Notes under the pieces: model-generated | What the model was told of the DNA's origin: nothing | The model's input: the letters and a program-made list of their open reading frames with translations, nothing else | Database searches by the model: none | Part shown: piece by piece, positions 15,101-25,902 of the stretch | How positions within the stretch are numbered: position 1 is the first letter of the stretch | How the letters are laid out: every line of letters begins with the position of its first letter | Source of the DNA: Ananas comosus | Lineage: Eukaryota > Streptophyta > Magnoliopsida > Poales > Bromeliaceae | Length of the DNA: 64,000 nucleotides | Direction: 5' to 3' | Assembly: GCF_001540865.1 (NCBI RefSeq) | Contig: NC_033631.1 | Coordinates: 12,533,089 to 12,597,088 of the forward strand | Position numbers and translations under genes: made by a program

Positions 15101-15250
15101 AGCTTTGAGGAACACCGTATACGATCGATACTAGTGCTAGACAACGACAAACATAACTGGGCGAAGGGGAACGGGAAGGGGAAGGGGGAGGGGAAGGGGA
15201 TAGGGGATAGGATGGGGGAGGAGAAGATCACCGACAGATCGACGGCGGAG

Positions 15251-16027
15251 ATGGCGCTGCCGGGGTTCGTGATCTCGGTTCCCGGTGGGCGCGGTGGGGC
15301 TGGGATCGAGCGGGCGCGTGTACGTGGGCGTGAACCTGGAGTTCCCGGGGCTCCCCCTCCACCACTCGGTGCACGCGGAGCAGTTCCTGGTGGCGAACGC
15401 CGCGGCGGCGGGGGAGGCGGGGATCCGGTGCATCGCCGTGTCGCACATGCCCTGCGGCCACTGTCGCCAGTTCCTCCAGGAGCTCCGCGCGGCGCCGGAG
15501 ATCCGGATCCTCGTCACCTCCGACGGCCCCGCGGCGGCGTTCCGGCCCCTCTCCGCGCTGCTCCCGCGGCCCTTCGGCCCCCCCGACCTCCTCCACAAGG
15601 ACGTGCCCCTCCTCCTCGAGCCCCACGACAACGACCTCGGCCCCGCCGCCATTGCCGCCGCGGAGGACGGCGTCGAGGGGGCGGCGGACGAGAGGCTGAG
15701 GGCGGCGGCGGAGGCGGCTGCGAGGGCGGCGTACGCGCCGTACAGCGGGTGCGCGGCGGGGTTCGCGGTGGCGGACGCGGCGGGGAGGGTGCACGCGGGG
15801 GCCTACGCGGAGTCGGCGGCGTACAACCCCAGCCTGGGGCCGGTGCAGGCGGCGATGGTGGCCATGACGGCGGCGGAGGCGGAGCGAGGCGGAGGTGGGG
15901 CGGCGGCGCTCGTGGAGAAGGAGGGGCGGGCGGTGTCGCACGAGGCCACGGCGAGGATCTTCCTCGCCGCGGTGGCCCCGAGGGCCCACCTGCGCGTCTA
16001 CCGCTTTCGACGTCCGATCAAGCCTAG
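15251..16027 (+). CDS. CDA: Cytidine deaminase, frame broken twice (pseudogene or sequence error)
   Basis: Deaminates cytidine/deoxycytidine to (deoxy)uridine for pyrimidine salvage in the cytosol. Intronless and very GC-rich. The start ATG at 15251 opens MALPGFVIS, then the frame shifts and FPVGAVGLGSSGRVYVGV follows in the next frame. About 35-40 residues normally found between these points in plant CDA are absent. The core is intact: HSVHAEQF (zinc ligand H plus the catalytic E) and MPCGHCRQF (two zinc-ligand cysteines), then the second CDA-like domain with AAYAPYSGC and ESAAYNPSLGPVQAA. Near 16008 the frame shifts back, giving the expected short end TSDQA and stop at 16027. Without that second shift the frame runs to 16181 through a poly-T tract read as poly-Phe, which is clearly not coding. 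The two shifts cancel. Pseudogene and assembly error are both possible. Confidence 0.75.
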   Translation: MALPGFVISVPGGRGGAGIERARVRGREPGVPGAPPPPLGARGAVPGGERRGGGGGGDPVHRRVAHALRPLSPVPPGAPRGAGDPDPRHLRRPRGGVPAPLRAAPAALRPPRPPPQGRAPPPRAPRQRPRPRRHCRRGGRRRGGGGREAEGGGGGGCEGGVRAVQRVRGGVRGGGRGGEGARGGLRGVGGVQPQPGAGAGGDGGHDGGGGGARRRWGGGARGEGGAGGVARGHGEDLPRRGGPEGPPARLPLSTSDQA

Positions 16028-16096
16028 ACGGGACAGATCTGCCGATTCTACTTGCCCACGTATATTTATTATCTCTCTCTCTGTCTCTAATGGTTT

Positions 16097-16122
16097 GTTT
16101 TTTTTTTTTTTTTTTTTTTTTT
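16097..16122. repeat. Poly-T run in 3' flank of the deaminase gene
   Basis: About 25 T residues followed by GAT repeats (16137-16180) and a TTA/TTG trinucleotide run (16282-16320). These are microsatellites in 3' flanking DNA. Confidence 0.85.
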
Positions 16123-16288
16123 GTATGTTGATGATGACGACGATCATGAATGATGATGATGATGATGATTATGATGATTAGTGGATGAGGGAAATGGACG
16201 GTGGGGTTTGGAAGATTTATCTGCATTGTGAAGACGAGGATGTTTTGGCTGGTTTGCTCTGGTGGATTCTTCAGGCATAATGTTGTTA

Positions 16289-16319
<31 letters not shown>

Positions 16320-16912
16320 GTTGGCAAACAATCACGGGCTTCAGATATGTGGTGTGGATAATTTGATGGGGAATTTCTTTTCTGTCTAATGGATCATTTT
16401 GATGAGGAGGTTCTTCAATTTTTTTTCTTTTTTTTTCTTCTATATGGTCATTTAATTCTCCATTTCAGATGCTTGGCTGGCCTGTTACTGTATTATCTTT
16501 TTTTCTATATATATTTTTTTGTTTGGTTTATATAACCTATTCGTGCTCAGTAGTTAACAAATGAAAAAATGATAAATATCTCCGTGTTAGAAGAGCAGGA
16601 CAGAAGCAGAGAAATATATCTATATCTATATATATAATATATAGATATATTGAATTTTTATGGAGGAAGAAAAGTTGTTAGAAGATTTTTTGTAAAAATA
16701 TGTTGTTGCTTCTTTTATAAAGTATGTGACATTCATTTCATAAGGTGATATTTTGCGAAGTAAGTTTTGTTGCTGATGAAATTTGGCCACTGAATCCTGG
16801 CCGTCAAAATCAAAAAATGCTCATTAAATGTTTTTGTTTTTTTTCATAGCGTGGAAAACAGGAGCTTGACTTGTGCACCAAATCCCAAGTCGTCTGGAAT
16901 CAACGCTCCAGA

Positions 16913-17000
16913 TTTGATGGTTGGTTTTCCAAATTTAAAATTGAAATCTAGTTCTTCATATTTTCAGCCAAATTAATTATTTAAAAAATAAAATGTTCTC
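16913..17000 (+). mobile_element. Degenerate SINE copy (copy 2)
   Basis: Matches the middle and 3' half of the main SINE family: GATTTGATGGTTGG, then an AT-rich stretch and TTCATATTTTCAGC followed by A-rich sequence. Box A is lost. No target duplication was found. Confidence 0.5.
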
Positions 17001-17481
17001 ATTCTATTGAATTGATTGGCAGTGAGAAATTAGCAACCATTATTAGGCCATTTGGAGCTGTGAACTGAATTTAGATGAAGTTAATCAACATGGAACTTTA
17101 TCCCTAACAAAGAAAACATAAAAATAAAAGAGAGATGCGGCGAGGCTATCAAATATCAAAAATGCTCAACAAGGTGCAATCGGATTAAGTTGCAATCTCT
17201 TTTAACAATATATATTCTCTTTCCAATCGCTGTCAAAGGTCTCAATCCATTGACAAGCATGATCGAAGTAAATGTCAAATCGAGCAGTGTACATCGTAGT
17301 CTTTGTTGCAGGATTAGTTTTACTATTTTTTTAATAAAATAAATTAACAAAAATAAAATTTCGATCTATAGGATGTTAAAATTTTTATATATTTTAATAG
17401 AGTGCAAGGATAGTATTTTTCATGCTAATTTTATCTTTACGTGAGCACTCAACTACGTAGGGAAAAATAAATATTGCTTTT

Positions 17482-17595
17482 TTGTTGAGAAAAAAATAGT
17501 ACGCTATCCGCTTCATTTATTTCAAAAGTAAATTAAGTTGTATAGGTGAGACATCACAGGTCTTGAGTAAAGCGAAAAAAAAAAAAAACAATTAC
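17482..17595 (-). mobile_element. Degenerate SINE or LINE 3' end (copy 3)
   Basis: The plus strand reads GTACGCTATCCGCTTCATTTATT, the complement of the shared SINE/LINE 3' tail (box words AGTGGGTAGCAT in better copies). The rest is too diverged to decide between SINE and LINE. Confidence 0.4.
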
Positions 17596-18242
17596 AGCGG
17601 TGCCTAACTATTAAGAGAAATTGCTCTCATTGACTCATCAGTTGTTTAATCTTGTAGATTTCAGAAAAAAGTCTGATTTGGCCAATCTGAAAAACACACC
17701 ATTTCTGACCTTTCAAGTGACCCACCCGCAAGTTATTAAACCAATTAGCTTGGAATTTGAAGATCGTGAATCCTTCCTACTTATCCATCTATTACAGACC
17801 AAAGTAATTTAATATCTTTTCAAGAATACTTGATAAATTAAGAAGAGCATTATTGGTAAAAATTATCTAATTTGTCTATTATGTCAAGCATCATTATTAT
17901 TGGCATTTGGAAAAAATTGGAGACTTTTGTCACATTTGTTCTTTTTTTTTTTTTTTCAGAGAAGATATTTAACTTGTTCTGCACCTGATCGTGACTTAGT
18001 ATAAGCTAACATACTGTAAAATAGAATGTTAACAGTAACCAAATTGGACACAAATCTTATGAGCGCCTAACATGAACAAGAAATTAAGAATGCTTGAAAT
18101 TAAGATAGCCAGCTTAACAAGTTATCAAGGACTCGTATGTGATGTCTAAAACCTTCCGTAAGATCGTTTTATATTACTCGTGAAACATTTTGAACGCTCT
18201 TTTGTCATAAATGAACCCCCCTTACGTAAATTACCTTATAAA

Positions 18243-19181
18243 TATAGGGTTAAATGCATACAGGTCCCTGCAAACATAGTCAATTACGAAAATATTCCTG
18301 CAAAACGAAAATTCCATAAGTTATCCCTGCAAAAGTCTAAAGTTATGCAGATATGTCCCTCTGATTAACATCTGTTAGAGAACTGTTTATTTTTTAACAG
18401 TTTTCATGTGAAATGACCATTTTGCCCTCACAAATATATCCCTCCAAAAGCATCTTCCCCCTCTCTTTCTCTTCCTCTTCCTCTTCGGGCCGCCGGAGCG
18501 GATGGCGGCAACGGCGCGGGTCGAGCTCGCCGGCGACAAAGAAGAGGGAAGAGAAAGAATGAGAGGAAGAAAAAAAGGGAAGAGGAAGAAGGAGAGGAAG
18601 AGGGAGAGGAAGAGGGAAGAGAAAGATGAAGGGGGAAAGGGTTCGTCGCCGCGCGCCGCCGCCGCATCTCTTCCTTCGCCGGCGACGAAGAAGAGGGAAG
18701 AGGAAGAGGAAGAGGAAAAGAAAGAGGGAGAGGAAGAAGAAGAGGGAGAGGGAGAGGGTTCGCCGCCGCCGTCGCATCTTCTCCCTCGCCGGCGATGAAA
18801 AAGAGGGAAGAGGAAGAGGGAGAGGAAGAAGGGAGAAAAGGGAAGAGGGAGAGGAAGAAGGAGGAAAAGAAAGAGAGAGGGTTCGCCGTCGCCGCCGTCG
18901 TCGCCGCCGTCGCTGCCGCCGCCGCCCTCGCCGGCGATGAAGAAGAGGGAAGAAGAAGATGAGGAAGAAGAAGAAGGGTAGGATCGTAAATTTATCTTAT
19001 AATTAATCATGGTTAAGTACTTTAACCGTGGTTAACGAAAATTTTCTAACAGTCCTTAACGGCAGGGACATATCTGCATAACTTCAGACTTTTGCAGGGA
19101 TAACTTATAGAGTTTCCATTTTGCAGGGATATTTTCGCAATTGACTATGTTTGCAGGGACCTGTATGCATTTAACCCTATA
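18243..19181. mobile_element. 939-bp foldback/MITE-like element with 140-bp inverted ends
   Basis: Left arm 18243-18385 and right arm 19039-19181 are inverted copies beginning TATAGGGTTAAATGCATACAG and match over about 140 bp with few changes. The arms are AT-rich; the interior (18440-18980) is very different, a GC/purine-rich block with AGAGGAAG runs and four copies of TCGCCGGCGA at 18527, 18676, 18786 and 18928. There is no transposase. Long inverted ends suggest a non-autonomous Mutator-like or foldback element. A 9-bp target duplication is not convincing because the flanks are all TATA-like. The long open frames inside, in several frames, are low-complexity. Confidence 0.8.
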
Positions 19182-21405
19182 ATATACAAAGCTTAACATC
19201 AAACAGTAATTAGAAAACTTTGACTTATTTAGCTAGGTTGGCATTTATTGCACTAGAGAATTGGTGTTAGCATCTTGTAGGGCACCAAAAAAAAACCCTC
19301 TTGGCTCTACACATATTCAACTCATTAGTATTTTATTAGACCACTTGTCTCTCTCCCGTGTTAAATGCAGAGAGAGAGAGAGTATCAGTATAAGCATGTG
19401 TTTTATTTATTTAACTTTTATGACGAAGCTTACTGCGCAGACACGCTAGTGAAGCAATTAATTGAGTGGGGGAGCCACACATGATTAGCTAGCTTGTTAA
19501 TCTAATTCAACATATTGGCTATGTTTTGCAACACAAATTATATGATCTAGTAAATTGTAACCCCTTACTAATAATCCTTTTCATAATACGGTCCAATTAA
19601 TGGACATCAAGATCATTGCTCGAGATGAAGGGCATCAGATGCTTCCTCCTCGTAGTCTCAAAGGATCAGTGTCTTCTAAGAAGATCTTCAAAGAACCAAT
19701 ATTAAATCATTAGTTCTCTTCTCGGCGCATTTTTCACTATAAACTATTCAGATGGCGGGTCTTTTGTGATGCAATTCAATTTTATGCAATTTGATTTAAT
19801 TACCAGTACTTAAAATTCTCCTACAACCACAAAAGTTCTTGGATCACGGATTGGAAAAATAAGATTGGGTCGAATTTGAGCCGATTCATATCAAACTGGA
19901 CCAAATCTATAATTGATCAACATGATCGACATCTACCTACATATAATACGATGTTAACTGCTGAATAACGACTTAACCCGAAAGCTTAAATCATTATTTC
20001 AAATGAATTTGTTACCTAATTTGTTGCTTAACTTCTAAAGCTACATTTATGTTCGAATCCTCTTGCTATATTTCACATGAAGATTTTTGTTTCTCAACAT
20101 GTTTCTTTCTGATGGCTTTATATGGCTCTAATTAAAAGTTGAGAGAAACACATCTTTTACTTTTAAGCCTTGAATGATGTATTATATTAAAAGTTAAATC
20201 TTCGTTGGGATTCTACGTTGGCTTTAAAGCATTAATATATGCATCGCACCTTATCTCCTTTCTATAAGTTAATAAGATCTACATCATCTTAATAAGAAAT
20301 AGCGCAGGTCAATTATAGCTAAATGAAGCACATTTGTTGGCATAGAAATCTTAAAATACTCTTGACAGCGACACGCATGCAAATAAATAAAGTTTTTTGA
20401 AAGTACGCAAGTAAATACTAACTTTGACAAAAAAAAAAAAAATCTATATGTTTACATAACTTTGAATATTAAACATTGCAATTGTTTCGTGGCCCAGAGG
20501 TTAGTTTAATCTTTGGTCATAAGTCCTTGTCATATGATAATATGCGGTAAAAGGAAAACATGAAAGCAATGTTTGCAGCTACAAATGACCGCGTCCGTCG
20601 CTTTTAAAGCACCTTTTTTTTTTTGAGTGTTCACGAAAAGCACTTTGTCGTGCCCCAGTCACCTACTTAAGGGCACAATTATACAAGCAGAGCTCGTGGA
20701 ACTCACGGCTCTCCTTTTTTTTTTCTTTTTTTTTCCACCTTTTTATTTTGGCTTTTTCCTGTGTTCTGCTGTGTTGGATCTGGTGCATGCTTGAGCAAGA
20801 ATTAAGCCGTACTATTTGGCCAAACTGGATTGAAAGAATCTAATGTTTAAACAAAAATGGTGTTCCGAATGGTACATTTAGGCGTAGTTTGAGATTGCGT
20901 TGCCAAAAGCATCAACTTTTAAAATTTTTTTTAAAAAAATTATAATCGGTGGCAGAAACTGCCAACAAAAAGGCAAGTGACCACCATTTTGTATCTTCGG
21001 AGAAAATTTTCGAAGCGCTTTCAAAATTATCAGACCAAGTTTAGATTTTTTTTTTTTTTTTTTTTTCACTCCTAACTAATTACTTGCACTAATTACAGGG
21101 CCAAACCACAAACAAACAAATAGATTTGGAGAGTTGGGCCTTTTGTAAATCATTGTTCAGCCCAAACTTAGCTTATATGGGCCGGATTTTTTAGGCTAGC
21201 CATTAATGAATTTCACAAATGTGGGCCAAAACACGGCCCATTTAACACAAACCTTTCGTGTGACGCGCGAACCTCCACGACGCTCTCGAAGGCGCCAATG
21301 GATGAAGAAGAAGATGATGACGTGTCCTCCTCCCTCCCTCTCTCTCTCCCTCCTCTCTCTTCGATCGGGATCTCGTTACCTCCCCTCCACTCCCCACTCT
21401 AATCC
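19182..21405. other. AT-rich spacer
   Basis: No gene recognised up to the methyltransferase-like gene. The last 150 bp before 21406 become CT- and GC-rich, consistent with a promoter/leader. Homopolymer A and T runs occur at about 20430, 20620 and 21045. Confidence 0.55.
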
Positions 21406-24400
21406 ATGGCCACCACCTCGACTCCGCCGCTTCTCCTTAACCTAAAGAGGACGCGCCCCGTTCGCCTCCTCTCCTCCTCCTCCGCCTCCGCCGCCGCCCC
21501 CTCGAGCTCCGGCGGTGGCGCTCGATCGCCGCGGCGCCGCCTCTTCCTTGGCCTCGGCGTATCCTTTCTCGAGCAGGTCGTGCGCATGGCCTCAGGAAGC
21601 GGCGGTGGGGTGCGGTCGTTCGTCGCCTCCGCGCGGCCGCGCCAAGGGGTGTCTCCGGTCGAACAGGTTGCGTGCGATATCCCTTCTTTACGCTTTTGAT
21701 TAGTCGATGTGATCGTATTAGGGTTTCTTATTAGGGTTTCGTGTTGGTTTAGGTACTGAAGAATGTGAAGTGGCCGGAGAAGTTTCCGTTCAAGGAGGAG
21801 GATTTTAGCCGCTTCGATGAGTACTAACTCCCTTTGCCTCACTGGTTTGGATACTGCTTTGATTTCTTCTTCCTTTGTCTATCGTACATGATAATTATAA
21901 GCAATATTTCGATGAGTGGGAGTGCAGTTACTTCAAAGAGCACTCACGTTTGTGTCTCTGGTTTGAATTCTATTCGGATTTCATGGAAAATTTAGGGTAT
22001 TAACACTTTGCTGCTGCAAAACGCTATGTGGAGGAGTAATAGATGGAATTCAAATTTTCAGTAGCAAAATATTTTTAGGCTTTTTTGTTATATATAATTT
22101 TTAGTTGGTCACTTTATTTGTATCTTTTGTTTTCACCATCTTAAAATATTATAAATTTACAAGTATTTGCTGTTAATTCCAGAATGACAATGAATTTTTC
22201 TTCATTTTCGCAGATCACCAGATTCCTTATTCTACTCAGAACCTCGTTTTGTCACACATATCGATGATCCCGCAATTAGAGCTCTTACCAATTTCTATTC
22301 ACAAGTTCTTCCTCCGAGCAATTCTCCAGGAGTGTGTCTGCTTGATGTGTGCAGCAGTTGGGTCTGTCTTTTCTCGCTTCTGTGCTGTAAATCGATCTTT
22401 TTCATGAATATTATCACTTTTATGTGTGATTCATAGTCATTTATCGCATGTACTTCGTATAGGTGAGCCATTATCCGGCAGGATACAAGCAGGAGAGGAT
22501 TGTAGGGATGGGCATGAACGAAGACGAACTCAAACGAAACCTGGTACAATTAATCACCTTGCTAACTATGCATTGTTTGTTTTACAGAGCTAGATATGTG
22601 ACTATCTAGGATTGTAAATTAGGTAGTGATTTTTTTATCGCAAAAAAGGGTAGTGAATTTTAAGCTTGTTTAACAAGTTTAATTGTTGTCGGTATTCAGG
22701 TAACATTACTTACTGGTACTGACTTATAAGAAGTTGAGAATTGTGTCACAAAGTGTCACATTAAGGCAATATTTTTCCTACTCAAAGCTGAGTTATCGTA
22801 AACGGTTGTGTTAGTTTGAGAAGTGAATCTGTATGCTGGGTTATTTGGTTGAATATGCTCCAGATTGCTAGATCAAACAATATATTGGTTTGGCATGATT
22901 CAAACTATGTATAAATCATCTCTTGCTAGAATTTCCTTTTATTGTGTCAAGTTATATTACTTGACCAACTTGACTTCATCTATACATCCAATATGAACAA
23001 ACTAATGCATTTCCAGGTTTTGACGGAGTATATCGTGCAAGACTTGAATGTGAATCCAAAACTTCCATTCGATGATAATACTTTTGATGTCATAACTAAT
23101 GTGGTATGTTCTCTATCAGTTCACTTTCTATCATTGCTTCTAAATATTTCCATAATGGAGATGTAACTAGATCCTGAAATTTGTACTCCAGCCTTCCACT
23201 TCAAATGTTCTTTGCAACTCAGCCTACAGTGTCCATGAACCCAAGACAATATGTGAAAAATAAAAATAAATAAATAAATAAAGATCTCTCTTATGAAAGA
23301 TGCTGAAGATAGTTATATCTTTCGATATAATATGATTCTCCCATTCGCTAAGTAATATATAAAAGCTATGTCAAATTGTTTTTGTAGGTTAGTGTAGATT
23401 ACTTAACCAAGCCAATTGAGGTTTTCAAGGAGATGCAGCGAGTACTCAAACCATCAGGCCTTGCCATTATGAGGTAAGATCTTTAATTACTTCTATCCCT
23501 TTTTTTATTGTCTTTAGTGCCAATCATTTTCTCTGAATGTTTGTGGCGGCTGAAGTCATGCTTCGTGTTCTGAAAGGTCCCCTAGTGTTAGCGGTGCAGA
23601 TTCAAGTCTATTTAGTTGCTTACTAGTTTCATTTTCCCACCAGGAAACATAGGATAAGTATGAGACAAGCAACATTTAGGATGAAATGTTAAAAATGAAA
23701 AAAAATTACACCTGACATGAGGGGATAGAGAGCAACGGAGGTGTGCGCACACTTTTGGCGCTCTACTACCCATGTAAGATGTACTATCTCAAATAGGGTG
23801 TTCCCCTGTTTAATATAAAAAAAAAAAAAATTACACCTGACATGAGAATTTATTTTGCTTTTTTTTGTGAAAATTGTTTTGGCAGGATCCATCTTTGTTT
23901 GAGACTCACCTATTAGTTTATCTTGTAACCTCCTTAAAGGCATAAAATAGGTAACTTTTTTATTCTTTGGTATAAAACAGTTTTTCAAACCGTTGTTTTT
24001 GGACAAAGGCGATATCCATCTGGACATCAACTGGCGATGCTGATCATGCTTGGATTGTTGGATCCTACTTCCATTATGCTGGAGGTTTTGAACCACCTGT
24101 GGTATGCAATAATCGGTTTTCTTTTCTTTTCTTTTACTTCAGGAAACCAACTTAAGGAAGCTTTTTCTTTTATGTGAATGTGCTTGATCTGATCCTTGTG
24201 TCCAAAGGTTATGTTTGCATGTATTCAGTTTGTTGTTTTCTTAAAGGATACAGTTCCGTATGCTCTTGGTGTTTCTTTTTCTTTGCTTATGTTTGCTCTT
24301 GTAGGTGAACTTAAATGATAAAATTATTAGCAAGAATAGTGTTTCACGTGCAAACAACAATGTGCTAATCACCAAAACACAGTAAGGATTAAAGTTAGAT

Positions 24401-25063
24401 GGTTTTGTGATGTATAATGTAGTCCAGAAAGACTAAAACTGTCTCTCGTCTTATATAGTTTCACGTGATCCCACTGTCTGCAGATGAAAGATACGTGTGT
24501 TAAAAGAATAAACGATGTAGAGAAGTTAACCATAGTATGATTTATGAATGTAGATTAAAACACGTGAATTTGCTGTGGTGTGATGAGTTGAATTTAGAAG
24601 GAAAAGGATTCACATGAAGGAAGAGAACCATTAGACTGTATTTGAAATCATTAAGTATCACTACATTCTTTATTTGTGTTTGGAGCGAAAGATGGCTAGT
24701 ATGAATTTTTTGGTGTTGCCACAATAATGGTGGAGTGTACATAGTTGAATTAGGGATGAGAGTCGTTGTAAGAACGGGCTCTGCTTGCCTGGAACACTGA
24801 ATTGGAACTGAAAGTGATAGAAATATACATGCTGATTGAATTGTTTTCTTGTGTTTTCTACTTCGTTGGCTTGTTTCTTGAGTTTTCTACTTGTTTGTCT
24901 TTTATAGCTAACATAACATATAAGTGTATTCAGTAACGAATTTTCACGGAACTGATTGGTTTTGTTTTTTGTTTTTTTTTCACAGGCTGTTGACATATCT
25001 CCCAATCCTGGACGTTCGGACCCAATGTATGTCGTGTATTCTCGGAAGCAAACCACTGTATAA
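21406..25063 (+). CDS. Plastid-type S-adenosylmethionine methyltransferase-like protein
   Basis: Eight exons: 21406-21666, 21753-21820, 22214-22361, 22463-22543, 23017-23103, 23388-23473, 23981-24101 and 24986-25063; all GT-AG, phases consistent, 309 residues. Residues 1-60 are Ser/Arg-rich without acids, like a chloroplast transit peptide. GVCLLDVCSSWVSHYPAGY (about 149-167) sits where a class I methyltransferase has its SAM motif I; LNVNPKLPFDDNTFDVITNV matches the usual post-motif LPF...FDVI segment, and EMQRVLKPSGLAIMSFSNR is the typical 'vLkPGG' strand. The C-terminal FWTKA..W and YVVYSRK resemble conserved parts of an uncharacterised plant/cyanobacterial Methyltransf_11-like family. The glycine-rich motif I (GxGxG) is replaced by DVCSSW, so activity and substrate are unknown. 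Confidence 0.87.
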
Positions 25064-25902
25064 CCACTCCGTAGGGTGTAGAAAGAGAACATTCTGAAGC
25101 AAGAAATATTCTTGGGTGAGCCTTCACACTTGATGAATAGAATTCGAGTTTAACATTTATCGTGGACACTCTTTTTGAATTTTGATCACATACGTAACCC
25201 TTGAAAGTTTAATGGGTATACATTTGTCGACAAATTTTGTATATGGACTATTGGCATTTGCTCACTCCATACATTCATCCAAACTATGGGTAAATGGCTT
25301 AAGATTAGCTAGTTGAGAATCTTGAGACGTCTAGGTGTATGGTCGAGCTAAACAAATGGGCTGCCATTGGATCCTTGAACCTTTTCAGTTATGCCAAGCT
25401 ATTAACAGAGCCCTTTGTCTTCAGGAGCTTCTTTCTGGAGGGAAGTATGCCTTTTTCAAGGATGAGTTGAAGATAAAGGACCCATGTTCAAAGCTTGACA
25501 CAAATCTGCTTGCCATCATGGGCTTAAATATCCTCGTTTCCGCCTCGTAATGGTTTAAGTGGTTAAGACAAACTTTTTACAATTTTATGGTAGAGACTAA
25601 ATATGACAACATTTTGTCCGTTACAAAATTCTGCGGTTTGAACAAAGTCTCATTCTTATCATCTCCGATAGTTCACACATTTCAACACCGAATTACTTTA
25701 GGGGCAAATAGAAAGTTCACTGCATTGGTTCACATGAATGAATTATCACATACATACATACAAATTTCCGTTATTTGACTTCATTGTTGGCAATGGCTAA
25801 TATGCCAAATTTAATAATTTTGAAGGCTTGATCTTGCGAAGCATACCTTTCAAATGTGAAGCACACCTTTCAACAATGATTTTTCTCCAGAGGAAACTGT
25901 AA

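Larger units (their letters stand above)
16323..18242. other. AT-rich spacer with SINE relics
   Basis: No gene is visible between the deaminase gene and the foldback element. Two decayed copies of the main SINE family are noted separately. The short open frames have no recognisable domain. Confidence 0.55.

Noticed and set aside
15228..16331. 367-codon minus-strand open frame over the cytidine deaminase gene
   Set aside because: Runs through microsatellites (poly-Ile, poly-Lys) and is Arg/His-rich from the antisense of GC-rich codons; not coding.
18387..19010. Long open frames on both strands inside the foldback element
   Set aside because: They are translations of purine/pyrimidine repeats (poly-Glu/Arg or poly-Ser/Leu) and shift between frames without any domain.
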